64,000 nt of DNA from Streptomyces sp. A2-16 (GCF_018128905.1 NZ_CP063808.1:8990001-9054000); one strand, 5' to 3'; positions 11,781 through 19,674 are shown, numbered from the stretch's first letter. The notes: generated from the letters alone by a model not told the origin. Numbers and translations: made by a program.

Positions 11781-12071
11781 ATGCACACGGAGGACACCGG
11801 ACAGCCGGCCAAGGACCTGTCGGAGACGGTCTGCCGGGTCTGCGGCCGCGATGACGGCTCGCTCCTGTGGGACCGCCACGGCGTGCCGCAGTACGTGATC
11901 TGCGACTGCTGCGGCGTCGAGTCCGGTCTCGGCGACGACCATCTGTCCAAGGTCCGTGAGACCCGGGGTTACTGGGTGGCTCAGGGCGCCCCCTGGGACG
12001 TACCCGCGAACCGCCCCGCGGGCTGGGACGTCCTGGAGCAGTTGTCCCACATCCCGGCCGAGTGGCGCTGA
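11781..12071 (+). CDS. Small CxxC/CxxC zinc-binding protein, candidate immunity protein
   Basis: 96 residues. Two cysteine pairs, CRVC (near 18-21) and CDCC followed by GVESG, match the cysteine-rich CPCC-type family (usually CPCCG.EFG) and probably bind one zinc ion. The C-terminus has the family-like W..QGAPWD and a terminal PAEW. The ATG follows the stop of the ALF-repeat gene with no gap (TAG ATG), so translation is coupled; the ribosome site GGAG lies inside the upstream gene. No signal peptide, so it acts in the cytoplasm. Placement behind a secreted protein with a toxin-like tail makes an immunity role the most economical reading, but unproven. Confidence 0.7.
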   Translation: MHTEDTGQPAKDLSETVCRVCGRDDGSLLWDRHGVPQYVICDCCGVESGLGDDHLSKVRETRGYWVAQGAPWDVPANRPAGWDVLEQLSHIPAEWR

Positions 12072-12088
12072 CCGCTCACCCGGACGTA

Positions 12089-12125
12089 CGTCGGCCCGTG
12101 CACCTATGCGGTGCACGGGCCGACG
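12089..12125. terminator. Hairpin terminator
   Basis: Perfect 16-bp stem (12089-12104 and 12110-12125) with loop TATGC. It separates the toxin/immunity-like operon from the convergent csbD gene. Confidence 0.85.
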
Positions 12126-12147
12126 CGTTTGCGTACGGTCAGTACCG

Positions 12148-12321
12148 TCAGTGCTTGAAGGTGTCCTTCGCCTTCTCCTTGGCCTGACGCGCGTCCCCCT
12201 TGGACTGCCCCGCGCGGCCCTCGGCTTCCATGCGCTCGTTGCCGACGGCGCGGCCCACGGTCTCCTTGGCCTTGCCCTTGGCCTGTTCCATCTTGGCCTT
12301 GGCCTTCTGGTCTCCTGACAC
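12148..12321 (-). CDS. CsbD-family stress protein
   Basis: 57-residue, highly charged, Lys/Ala/Glu-rich protein (KAKMEQAKGKAKETVGRAVGNER...). The VGNERMEAEG motif and the AKGxAKE repeats are characteristic of CsbD-like general stress proteins, which are small, soluble and of unknown biochemical role. I prefer the GTG at 12321 because GGGAG lies 8 nt upstream; an upstream GTG at 12330 is possible. It is convergent with the preceding operon across a terminator. No regulator is apparent, although CsbD genes are often under stress sigma factors in other bacteria. Confidence 0.88.
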   Translation of the reverse strand: MSGDQKAKAKMEQAKGKAKETVGRAVGNERMEAEGRAGQSKGDARQAKEKAKDTFKH

Positions 12322-12385
12322 CGTTCTCACTCCCAGCGATGGACGATTGCGCTGTCATCACTGCGGGTGACCCGGACAGCCGAGG

Positions 12386-12739
12386 TCAAACCAGGAACTC
12401 CAGCCGGTTGCCCACGGGGTCGCACGAGTGGAAGCGCCGGCGCCCCGGCACACCGTCGTCCCAGCGCACCGGCGCCCCGTGCGCCTGGAGCCGCGCGGCG
12501 CACGCCGAGATGTCCGTGACCCTGAGCCCGGGATGGGCCTTCCCGGACGGCCGGAACCCCTCCTCGATCCCGAGGTGCAGCTCCACGGCTCCCGCCCGGA
12601 ACCAGCACCCGCCCCGCACCGCGAGCACCGGCGGCTTGGGGATCTCGGTCATGCCGAGGACGTCGACGTAGAAGGCGCGCAGCAGGTCCTCGGAGCCGGG
12701 AGGCGCGGCGAGCTGCACATGGTCGACGGCGACGAGCAT
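12386..12739 (-). CDS. VOC / glyoxalase-family protein
   Basis: 117 residues in the vicinal-oxygen-chelate fold: VDHVQLAAPPGSEDLLRAFYVDVLGM at the N-terminus, ELHLGIEEGF in the middle and DPVGNRLEFL at the end. The metal-ligand positions of the fold (His in VDHV, Glu in VELHL, Glu in RLEF) appear to be kept. The start overlaps the tam stop codon (TGATG), so it is the second gene of a tam operon; a GTG at 12742 is an alternative. Substrate cannot be assigned. It may act on a small metabolite linked to tam, but this is only context. Confidence 0.85.
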   Translation of the reverse strand: MLVAVDHVQLAAPPGSEDLLRAFYVDVLGMTEIPKPPVLAVRGGCWFRAGAVELHLGIEEGFRPSGKAHPGLRVTDISACAARLQAHGAPVRWDDGVPGRRRFHSCDPVGNRLEFLV

Positions 12740-13542
12740 CACCCCTGCTTCCGGGCCACCGCGAAGATGCGGCGGAACGGGAAGGGCGTGCCGTGCGGGC
12801 CCGCCGGGTACGCCTCGCGCAGCGCCGCCCGGTACGCGGTCAGGAACTTCTCCCTGGTCTCCGGGTCGTCGGCGAGCGCGGTCAGGACGGGGCGCAGGCC
12901 GGTGCCCTTGACCCAGTCCAGGACCGGGTCCTCACCCGGCAACAGGTGGACGTACGTCGTCTCCCACGCGTCCACCTCGCAGTCCAGGCCGGTCAGCCGC
13001 GCCAGATAGTCCTGGGGGGCGAGGACGGCGTCCTCGTGGCGGAGGGTCTCCGCGAGGCCCAGGGACTCGGCGAGTTCGCGCATCAGCCGGTGGCTCGGGG
13101 AACCGAAGTTGCCGGGCACCTGGAAGGCGAAGGTGCCGCCGGGGGCGAGCCCGTCGATCCAGTCGGCGAACCGGTCCACGTGCCCGGGGACCCACTGCAG
13201 CGTGGCGTTGCTGACGATGAGGTCGTACGGCTGTGCGGGCGTCCAGGTGCGGACGTCGGCGTGGGCGAAGTCCAGCCGGCCGCCGCCGGACGTGGGCCCG
13301 GCGTACTCGACCCGCGCCTTGTCGAGCATCTCGGGCGAGTTGTCGTAGCCGGTGATGCGGGCCGTGGGCCAGCGTGCGGCGAGCAGCGCCGTCACGTTGC
13401 CGGGGCCGCAGCCGAGGTCGGCGATCAGGGGCGGGGCGCCGGGCAGGTCCGGGACGCGGGCGAGGAGGTCCGCGAAGGGGCGGGCGCGGTGGTCGGCGTG
13501 GCGGAGGTACTGAGCGGGGTCCCAAGTCGTCATGGGACTCAC
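12739..13542 (-). CDS. tam: Trans-aconitate 2-methyltransferase
   Basis: SAM-dependent methyltransferase that esterifies trans-aconitate, an inhibitor of aconitase formed spontaneously from cis-aconitate. The N-terminus TTWDPAQYLRHADHRARPFADLL is typical of Tam, and motif I is IADLGCGPGNVT (about 42-53). 267 residues from GTG 13542, or 264 from ATG 13533; the ribosome site GGGGGA suits the GTG better. It is divergent from a MarR gene, with strong direct and inverted repeats between them. The same arrangement is known in S. coelicolor, where TamR controls tam in response to citrate-type ligands under oxidative stress. The VOC gene downstream overlaps it. Confidence 0.93.
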   Translation of the reverse strand: MSPMTTWDPAQYLRHADHRARPFADLLARVPDLPGAPPLIADLGCGPGNVTALLAARWPTARITGYDNSPEMLDKARVEYAGPTSGGGRLDFAHADVRTWTPAQPYDLIVSNATLQWVPGHVDRFADWIDGLAPGGTFAFQVPGNFGSPSHRLMRELAESLGLAETLRHEDAVLAPQDYLARLTGLDCEVDAWETTYVHLLPGEDPVLDWVKGTGLRPVLTALADDPETREKFLTAYRAALREAYPAGPHGTPFPFRRIFAVARKQG

Positions 13543-13556
13543 TGTTCCCCCGTTTT

Positions 13557-13622
13557 TATCTTGATGTCAAGAGACTTCACGTCAAGAGACTTCACGTCGA
13601 CACAACCACTACACTGATCGTC
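13557..13622. promoter_or_regulatory. tam-tamR operator and promoter region
   Basis: Contains the inverted repeat CTTGA-TG-TCAAG (13560-13571) and two exact tandem copies of a 15-mer GTCAAGAGACTTCAC (13566-13580, 13581-13595), followed by a third start GTCGAC. A -10 TACACT (13610-13615) lies 7 nt before the tamR ATG, so the tamR mRNA is probably leaderless. This is the expected binding place for TamR. Confidence 0.75.
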
Positions 13623-14120
13623 ATGGAGGACGAGGTCGATCGGCTGGTCGCTGCGTGGCGCCGGGAGCGCCCTGACCTCGACGTGGAACCGCTCGAGGTG
13701 CTCAGCCGGGTGAGCAGACTGGCCCGGCACCTGGACCGGGCACGCCGGCTGGCCTTCGCCGAGCACAGTCTGGAGCCCTGGGAGTTCGACGTGCTGACCG
13801 CGCTCAGGCGCGCGGGGACGCCGTATCAGCTCTCCCCCGGACAGCTGCTGACGCAGACTCTGGTCACCTCGGGCACCATGACCAACCGCATCGACCGGCT
13901 GGCCAAGAAGGGCCTGGTGGAGCGGCTGCCCGACCCGAGCGACCGACGCGGGGTGCTGGTCAGGCTCACCGAGGACGGCAAGGACCGCGCGGACCAGGCC
14001 CTCGCCGGTCTGCTGGAACAGGAACGCGCGATCCTCGCCGAGCTGTCGCGCGCCCAGCGCGGGGAACTGGCCGGGCTGCTACGCCAGCTGACCGCCCCGT
14101 TCGACAACATCCCCGGCTAG
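13623..14120 (+). CDS. tamR: MarR-family regulator TamR
   Basis: 165 residues with a winged helix: SPGQLLTQTLVTSGTMTNRIDRLAKKGLVERLPDPSDRRGVLVRLTEDG at about 75-125, the MarR recognition helix and wing. Divergent from tam over the repeat-rich operator at 13557-13600. TamR homologues bind citrate, cis- and trans-aconitate and isocitrate and release DNA, so tam is induced when the TCA cycle stalls at aconitase. Its likely leaderless start is at 13623. The 3' end overlaps the convergent response-regulator gene by 42 bp, which could give antisense interference. Confidence 0.9.
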   Translation: MEDEVDRLVAAWRRERPDLDVEPLEVLSRVSRLARHLDRARRLAFAEHSLEPWEFDVLTALRRAGTPYQLSPGQLLTQTLVTSGTMTNRIDRLAKKGLVERLPDPSDRRGVLVRLTEDGKDRADQALAGLLEQERAILAELSRAQRGELAGLLRQLTAPFDNIPG

Positions 14121-14846
14121 GTCGACCGGCCCCACACCCGCGCGCCGCGCGAGAGCGACGGCGGCCAGGGTGGAGTGGACGCCCAGCTTGCCGAGGACGT
14201 TCTGCATGTGGGTGCGCACGGTGTGCGGGGAGAGGAACAGTCTCTCCGCGACCGCCTTGCGGCCGAGCCCGGCCACCATGCAGCGCAGCACCTCCCGCTC
14301 GCGCGGAGTGAGGGACTCCACCAGCCGCTCGCTCTCGGTGCGGTGCTTGCGGGCGGCGGTGAGCTCCCTGAGCACGCCGGTGAGCAGGGCGGGAGGCAGA
14401 TGGGTCTCGTCGCGCAGCACCCCCCGGATGACGGTGAGCAGCCGGGACAGCGAGCAGTCCTTGGCGACCCAGCCCGAGGCGCCGGCCTGCAGGGCGAGCG
14501 CGGCACGGCGCGGATCGTCCTTCTCGGCGAGCACGACGATCCGGACCGCCGGCTGTCCGGTACGGACCCCGGCGACCAGCGATATGCCGTCGACGAGACC
14601 CTCCTCGCCGCCGTCCGGCACGGACACGGCGGGCCTGATGCCCTGGACGTTGCCGCCCAGGTCGGCGTCGACGAGCAGCACGTCGAAACGGCGGCCCTCG
14701 GCGGCCGCGCGCTCCAGCGAGCGCAGCGCGGCGGGACCGCTGCCGGCCGCGGAGACCTCCACGTCGGGCTCGGCCGCCAGCGCGGCGGCGAGCGACTCGG
14801 CGAAGATGCGATGGTCGTCGACGACCAGGACTCGGATGCGAACCAC
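14079..14846 (-). CDS. NarL/LuxR-family response regulator
   Basis: 255 residues. Receiver domain (1-about 150): VRIRVLVVDDHR acidic pocket, phospho-acceptor Asp in LLVDADLGG, and conserved Lys in WVAKD. An extra loop of about 20 residues (NVQGIRPAVSVPDGGEEG) follows the Asp. The C-terminal GerE-type helix-turn-helix reads LTPREREVLRCMVAGLGRKAVAERLFLSPHTVRTHMQNVLGKLGV. GTG 14846 is chosen for GGGGG at 5-8 nt. No histidine kinase is adjacent, so it is an orphan. Its leader carries a Streptomyces-type hairpin repeat (14858-14881). The 3' end overlaps tamR by 42 bp on the other strand. Confidence 0.9.
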   Translation of the reverse strand: MVRIRVLVVDDHRIFAESLAAALAAEPDVEVSAAGSGPAALRSLERAAAEGRRFDVLLVDADLGGNVQGIRPAVSVPDGGEEGLVDGISLVAGVRTGQPAVRIVVLAEKDDPRRAALALQAGASGWVAKDCSLSRLLTVIRGVLRDETHLPPALLTGVLRELTAARKHRTESERLVESLTPREREVLRCMVAGLGRKAVAERLFLSPHTVRTHMQNVLGKLGVHSTLAAVALARRAGVGPVDLAGDVVERGGQLA

Positions 14847-14857
14847 GAAACCCCCTT

Positions 14858-14881
14858 CCCCAAGCTCTCGAAGAGCAGGGG
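14858..14881 (-). repeat. Dispersed Streptomyces leader repeat with hairpin
   Basis: On the mRNA strand: CCCC-T-GCTCT-TCG-AGAGC-TT-GGGG. Two nested stems (14858-14861 with 14878-14881; 14864-14868 with 14872-14876) sit just upstream of the GGGGG ribosome site of the response regulator. I recall near-identical copies before many Streptomyces genes; function unknown. Confidence 0.6.
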
Positions 14882-15119
14882 ATACCCCATCGTCTTCGTC
14901 TGAGGACGACTCGGGAGACGACACCGCCGCGGGTACGACGCCCGAAGCACGATGGCCGCACGGCCGCCGCCGCGCAAGAACTGCTACCCCCACTTCGGGC
15001 GCCGTACCCGACTGTCTCGCCCCCTGATCAGCACCGGCCCCCACCGGTGCTGTTCATCAGGGTACGGCCGGGGGGCAGGAGCGGAAGGTTATTTGCAGAA
15101 CTGGCTGTCCGGGGCGTTT

Positions 15120-15578
15120 ATGGTGGGCCGCATGTTTCGTCTGGAGACAGAAGTCGACAAAGCCCGGCAAGATCTGCTCCGCAAACAGCTGCGGGACACC
15201 AATACCGCCGCCTCCCCGATCCTGCGCGCACTGCGCGGAACCCCAGGTGAACGAGAACTTCCGCTCCACGTATGGGCGTTGGACGACTCCGGCGCCCTCG
15301 CCGGCGGACTGGTCGGCCACACCTGGACCAGCTGGCTGCACGTGACCTATCTGTGGGTGGACGGACGGCACCGCGGGACGGGCCTGGGTTCGCAGTTGCT
15401 CGCACAGGCGGAGCGAACGGCGCGCGGCGAGCGGGGCTGCGCCTTCGCGCGCCTGGAGACGTGGGACTTCCAGGCGCCGGAGTTCTACAAGAAGCAGGGG
15501 TACGACGTGGTGTGCGTGATCCCGGACTATCCGCCGGGGATCACGGAGTACACGCTGACCAAGCGGCTCACTGCCTGA
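15120..15578 (+). CDS. GNAT-family N-acetyltransferase
   Basis: 152 residues. The acetyl-CoA site is LWVDGRHRGTGLGSQLLAQAE (R-G-T-G-L-G loop), and the C-terminal beta-bulge region reads APEFYKKQGYDVV, both hallmarks of GNAT enzymes. Start ATG 15120 has GGGG 6 nt upstream; ATG 15132 is an alternative. Substrate unknown. Transcribed divergently from the response regulator, and its 3' end overlaps the convergent membrane-protein gene by 11 bp. Confidence 0.88.
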   Translation: MVGRMFRLETEVDKARQDLLRKQLRDTNTAASPILRALRGTPGERELPLHVWALDDSGALAGGLVGHTWTSWLHVTYLWVDGRHRGTGLGSQLLAQAERTARGERGCAFARLETWDFQAPEFYKKQGYDVVCVIPDYPPGITEYTLTKRLTA

Positions 15579-16356
15579 AGCGCCAGGAACCCGGCTCGTC
15601 CCCGGGTTCCAGACCCAGCTCCCCCGCGATGCCGGCCGCGCGGCGGTGGGAGACGTCGGGGTAGTGCGCGGGGTGGACCTCGACGAAGCCGTGGTCGTCG
15701 GCCAGGGCCGTGCGGAGCGCCTCGCGGAGCATGTGTTCCTGCTCGTCCAGCCGGGCGCGTTCCCTGGTACGGCGGGCGACGGCCGCGCCCCGGCGGGCCG
15801 TGGCCGCGACGACGCCGAGCGCGATCAGCGCGAACGCCCCCACACCGAGGACGTCACCGGTCGCGTCCGCGTCGCCCGGGGTCCGGGGGCGCAGGACGCC
15901 GTCGGGGTCCGCGAGCACGGTGACGGTCTGGCCGACGGCCAGGCTGCCGGACTTCGCGCGGAGGGCGGGGCCCGGGAGCCTGGTGCCGTCGCGGCGGGCG
16001 AGGGCGTAGTCGTAGGTGTCCGTCCGGTGGCCCTGGTCCGGGGCGGGCCAGTCGCGCAGGACGGTGGCGGTGACGCGTTCGCCGCGCCGCTCCAGGGTGA
16101 GGTCGTCGCGGGCCAGGTCGGCGATGTACACGGCCACCAGGGAGGCCCCCACCACCAGCAGCGCGGCGGACAGGCCCGTCTCGTCCGCGCACAGCTTCGT
16201 CAGCAGGACGGCGAGCAGCACGCCGTGCGCGATCCACAGGGGCACCAGGAGACCGCTGCCGTGATGGTCGGCCAGGAGGAAGAAGCCGACGATCACGGCG
16301 AGCGCGTAGCAGCCGATGCCGATCGCCGACAGGATGCGAAGGTGCCCTCGACTCAC
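15568..16356 (-). CDS. Membrane protein of unknown function (DUF3592-like)
   Basis: 262 residues. Three transmembrane segments in the N-terminal 80 residues, then an extracytoplasmic beta domain (ERVTATVLRDWPAPDQGHRTDTYDYALARRDG...VGQTVTVLADPDGVLRP), then a fourth segment (VLGVGAFALIALGVVAA), then a charged cytoplasmic tail. The pattern VTATV...VGQxVxVxxDP is that of DUF3592-type proteins, for which no function is known. It lies 88 bp downstream of galK on the same strand but probably has its own promoter. 11-bp convergent overlap with the acetyltransferase. Confidence 0.75.
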   Translation of the reverse strand: MSRGHLRILSAIGIGCYALAVIVGFFLLADHHGSGLLVPLWIAHGVLLAVLLTKLCADETGLSAALLVVGASLVAVYIADLARDDLTLERRGERVTATVLRDWPAPDQGHRTDTYDYALARRDGTRLPGPALRAKSGSLAVGQTVTVLADPDGVLRPRTPGDADATGDVLGVGAFALIALGVVAATARRGAAVARRTRERARLDEQEHMLREALRTALADDHGFVEVHPAHYPDVSHRRAAGIAGELGLEPGDEPGSWRFRQ

Positions 16357-16444
16357 GCTCCGACGCTACTGGGAGGTACGTCAGGGAGAGGCCCGGCTTT
16401 CCCCAAGTTCGGATCAAGCCGGGCAAAACAGCGGTCAGTCGGTC

Positions 16445-17602
16445 TCAGACCAGGCGCCGCGCCCCCGCCGAGGGCACTGCCTCGAACACCCGCGGAGCGG
16501 TGAACTCCGCTGCTGCGAAGGCCTCTTGGACCGCCTTGGCGATGGTCTCCACGTCCGCCGCCTCCGCCAGCACGATCGCCGAGCCGCCGAAGCCGCCGCC
16601 GGTCATCCGGGCGCCCAGGGCGCCGGAGGCGAGGGCGGTGTCGACGACCAGGTCCAGCTCCGGGCAGGAGATCCGGAAGTCGTCCCGCAGCGAGGCGTGG
16701 CCCGCCACAAGGATCGGGCCGATCGCGCGGGTGTCGCCGCCGGACTCCAGCAGGGCGACGACCTTCTCGACCCGCTCGTCCTCGGTGACCACGTGCCGGA
16801 CCAGACGTACGGCCTCCTCGTCGTCACCGAGCCGTTCGAGGGCCGCGTCGAGCTCGCCGTAGGGGATGTCCCGCAGGGCGTCGACGCCGAGCAGGGCCGC
16901 GCCCCGCTCGCAGCCCGCGCGGCGCTTGCCGTACTCGCCCTCGCTGTGGGAGTGCTTGACGCGGGTGTCGACGACCAGCAGGACCATGCCCTCGGCGGCG
17001 AGGTCGAAGGGGATCTGCTTCTGGGCGAGGTCCCGGGTGTCGAGGAACAGGGCGTGGCCGCTCTCGCAGCAGGCGGACGCGGTCTGGTCCATGATCCCGG
17101 TGGGGGCGCCGACGTAGACGTTCTCGGCGCGCTGGCACAGCCGGGCCAGCTGCCAGCGCTGGAGGCCCAGCTCGAACAGGTCGTTGAGCGCGAGCGCGAT
17201 CACGACCTCCAGGGCCGCCGACGAGGACAGGCCCGCGCCCGCCGGGACCGTCGAGGCGAGGTGGACGTCCGCGCCGGTGACGGGGTGCCCGGCCTCGCGC
17301 AGGGCCCAGACGACACCGGCCGGGTAGGCGGTCCAGTTCCGGTCGCTCTCCGGGGCCAGGTCGTCCAGGCGCAGTTCGACGACACCGCCCTCGACGTCGG
17401 CCGAGTGGAGGCGCAGGACGCCGTCCTCGCGCCGTGAGACGGCCGCGACGGCGGTGTGCGGCAGCGCGAAGGGCATCACGAAGCCGTCGTTGTAGTCGGT
17501 GTGCTCACCGATGAGGTTGACGCGGCCCGGCGCCGACCAGACACCCTCGGGCTCGGTTCCGTAGAGCTCGGTGAAACCGTCCCGGACCTGCTGTGCCGCC
17601 AC
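16445..17602 (-). CDS. galK: Galactokinase
   Basis: GHMP-family kinase (385 residues) that phosphorylates galactose at C1, first committed step of the Leloir pathway. The galactokinase signature GRVNLIGEHTDYNDGFVMPFAL is at about 25-46, the ATP motif GAGLSSSAALEV near 125, and the C-terminal GHMP motif MTGGGFGGSAIVL near 335. The GTG start overlaps the galE stop (TAGTG, 1 nt). Third gene of galT-galE-galK, transcribed from the repeat-containing promoter upstream of galT. Confidence 0.97.
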   Translation of the reverse strand: MAAQQVRDGFTELYGTEPEGVWSAPGRVNLIGEHTDYNDGFVMPFALPHTAVAAVSRREDGVLRLHSADVEGGVVELRLDDLAPESDRNWTAYPAGVVWALREAGHPVTGADVHLASTVPAGAGLSSSAALEVVIALALNDLFELGLQRWQLARLCQRAENVYVGAPTGIMDQTASACCESGHALFLDTRDLAQKQIPFDLAAEGMVLLVVDTRVKHSHSEGEYGKRRAGCERGAALLGVDALRDIPYGELDAALERLGDDEEAVRLVRHVVTEDERVEKVVALLESGGDTRAIGPILVAGHASLRDDFRISCPELDLVVDTALASGALGARMTGGGFGGSAIVLAEAADVETIAKAVQEAFAAAEFTAPRVFEAVPSAGARRLV

Positions 17603-18570
17603 TACTGCTCCCTTGCTGCGCTGATGGTCTGCGCGAACTCCCAGGCGTCCGCGACGATCCCCGCGAGATCCGCGCGGGACGGGTTCCAGCCCAGCTTCTC
17701 GCGGGCGGTGGCGGCCGAGGCGACCAGGGTGGCCGGGTCGCCGCCCCGGCGCGGGGCCACGACCTCGGGGATCGGGTGGCCGGTCACCTGGCGGACCGTC
17801 TCGATGACCTGGCGGACGGAGAAGCCCTCGCCGTTGCCGAGGTTGCAGATCAGGTGCTCGCCCGGCTGGGCCGCCTTCAGCGCGAGGAGGTGGGCGTCGG
17901 CCAGGTCCGCGACGTGGATGTAGTCGCGGACGCAGGTGCCGTCCGGGGTCGGGTAGTCCTCGCCGAAGACGGAGATGGCCTCACGCTTGCCCTGGGCGAC
18001 CTGGAGGATCAGCGGGATGAGGTGCGACTCGGGGTCGTGGCGCTCGCCCTGCTTGCCGTAGGCGCCCGCGACATTGAAGTAGCGCAGGGACACGGCACCC
18101 AGCCCGTGGGCGTTCGCCTCGCTGGTGATCATGAAGTCGACGGCGAGCTTGGAGGCGCCGTACGGGTTGGTCGGCCTCGTGGGCGCCGACTCGACGATCG
18201 GCACCTCCTCGGGCTCCCCGTAGGTGGCGGCCGTGGAGGAGAAGACCAGCCGGCGCACTCCGGCCTCGCGCATGGCGCCGAGCAGGGCCATGGTGCCGCC
18301 GACGTTGTTGTCCCAGTACTTCTCGGGCTTCACGACCGACTCGCCGACCTGCGAGAACGCGGCGAAGTGGAGCACGCCGTCGAAGGAGGAGTCGAGCCAC
18401 TTGGCGGCGTCGCGGATGTCGCCCTCGATGAAGGCGGCGCCGGCCGGGACGCCCTCGCGGAAGCCGGTGGAGAGGTTGTCGAGGACGACCACCTCGTGCC
18501 CCGCCTCGAGAAGGTGCTGGGCCACGACCCCGCCGACATAACCCGCGCCACCTGTCACCAGGTACTTCAT
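17602..18570 (-). CDS. galE: UDP-glucose 4-epimerase
   Basis: 322-residue extended short-chain dehydrogenase. The NAD site GGAGYVGGVV is at residues 7-16 and the catalytic Tyr-Lys pair is in PYGASK (about 147-152). It interconverts UDP-galactose and UDP-glucose. Its ATG overlaps the galT stop by 4 nt and its stop overlaps the galK start, so the three genes are tightly coupled. In S. coelicolor and S. lividans this is the galactose-inducible epimerase, with a second galE elsewhere. Confidence 0.97.
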   Translation of the reverse strand: MKYLVTGGAGYVGGVVAQHLLEAGHEVVVLDNLSTGFREGVPAGAAFIEGDIRDAAKWLDSSFDGVLHFAAFSQVGESVVKPEKYWDNNVGGTMALLGAMREAGVRRLVFSSTAATYGEPEEVPIVESAPTRPTNPYGASKLAVDFMITSEANAHGLGAVSLRYFNVAGAYGKQGERHDPESHLIPLILQVAQGKREAISVFGEDYPTPDGTCVRDYIHVADLADAHLLALKAAQPGEHLICNLGNGEGFSVRQVIETVRQVTGHPIPEVVAPRRGGDPATLVASAATAREKLGWNPSRADLAGIVADAWEFAQTISAAREQ

Positions 18571-19628
18571 TGACTCGCTACCTCTCGCAGTCGCTGTGCC
18601 GCGGCCTCCGGCCGGATGTCGTTGATGAAGACGTTCATGCCGGATTCGGAGCCCGCGAGGAACTTCAGCTTGCCGGACGTACGGCGAATGGTGAAAAGCT
18701 CGAGATGCAGCGCGAAGTCGTCACGGCTGACGCCCTCGAACTCCTCCAGCTGCCCGAACGGCGCCTGGTGCCAGGCGGAGATGTAGGGCGTCGGAGACTC
18801 GCTCTCACCGAAGATCCGGTCGAAGCGCCTCAACAGTTCCAGGTAGACCTTGGGAAACTCTGTGCGGGCCTCCTCGTCGAGCCCGAGCAGGTCGGGCACC
18901 CGGCGCTTGGGGTAGAGGTGCACCTCGTACGGCCAGTGCGCCGCGTAGGGCACGAAGGCGACCCAGTGCTCCCCCTCCAGGACGACCCGCTCGTCGGCGA
19001 GCTCGCGCTCCAGGACGGCGTCGAAGAGGTTCTCCCCGCCGGTCGCCTCCTTGTGCGCCGCGAGGGAACGCAGCATGAGGGCGGTGCGGGGCGTGGTGAA
19101 GGGGTAGGCGTAGATCTGGCCATGCGGGTGACCCAGAGTCACACCGATCTCCGCACCCCGGTTCTCGAAACAGAACACCTGCTCGACGGAGGGCAGATGC
19201 GACAGCTCCGAAGTCCGGTCGGTCCAGGCGTCGAGAACCAGCCGCGCCTGTTCCTCGCTCAGATCCGCGAAGGAGGCGTTGTGGTCCGAGGTGAAGCACA
19301 CAACCTCACAGCGGCCCGAGTCGCCGGCCAGCGAGGGAAAACGGTTCTCGAAGACCACGACGTCGTACGACGAGTCCGGGATCTCGCTCAGCCGGTCCCC
19401 CTGCGAGGGGCACAGCGGGCACTCGTCCTTGGGCGGGTGATAGGTGCGCCCCTGTCGGTGCGAGGCAATGGCCACGGAGTCGCCGAGCAGCGGATCCCGA
19501 CGAACCTCGGACGTGGTGACGGTCCGCTCCAGCGGACGCCGGTCCACGGCCTCGCGGACGGTGTCGTCGCGCAGGTCGTAGTAGATGAGCTCGCGACCGT
19601 CGGCCAGCCGGGTCGAGGTCTTCTTCAC
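18567..19628 (-). CDS. galT: Galactose-1-phosphate uridylyltransferase
   Basis: 353 residues. Transfers UMP between UDP-glucose and galactose-1-phosphate. The active site motif GHPHGQIYAYPF (His-Pro-His) is at about 165, and the zinc-type cysteine pair CPLC near residue 64 is kept. GTG 19628 has a strong GAAGGAG 8 nt upstream. It is the first gene of the gal operon. Three tandem 10-nt repeats (19645-19674) start 17 nt upstream of the GTG and overlap where the promoter must be. Confidence 0.96.
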   Translation of the reverse strand: MKKTSTRLADGRELIYYDLRDDTVREAVDRRPLERTVTTSEVRRDPLLGDSVAIASHRQGRTYHPPKDECPLCPSQGDRLSEIPDSSYDVVVFENRFPSLAGDSGRCEVVCFTSDHNASFADLSEEQARLVLDAWTDRTSELSHLPSVEQVFCFENRGAEIGVTLGHPHGQIYAYPFTTPRTALMLRSLAAHKEATGGENLFDAVLERELADERVVLEGEHWVAFVPYAAHWPYEVHLYPKRRVPDLLGLDEEARTEFPKVYLELLRRFDRIFGESESPTPYISAWHQAPFGQLEEFEGVSRDDFALHLELFTIRRTSGKLKFLAGSESGMNVFINDIRPEAAAQRLREVASQ

Positions 19629-19644
19629 CGCTGAACTCCTTCAC

Positions 19645-19674
19645 CCAAACATAACTAAACACAAGTAACCATAA
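19645..19674. promoter_or_regulatory. Triple 10-nt tandem repeat in the gal promoter
   Basis: CCAAACATAA, CTAAACACAA, GTAACCATAA in direct succession (19645-19654, 19655-19664, 19665-19674); a related TCAAACAAAG is at 19700-19709. On the galT strand the core is TTATGTTT(A/G). Repeats of this type with one-helical-turn spacing are typical of DeoR-family operators. The segment is AT-rich against its surroundings. Confidence 0.6.

Noticed and set aside
8094..12116. A 1340-codon open frame on the minus strand
   Set aside because: It is antisense to the ALF-repeat gene. Its Arg/Gly-rich sequence has no domain and no ribosome site; it is open only because of high GC.
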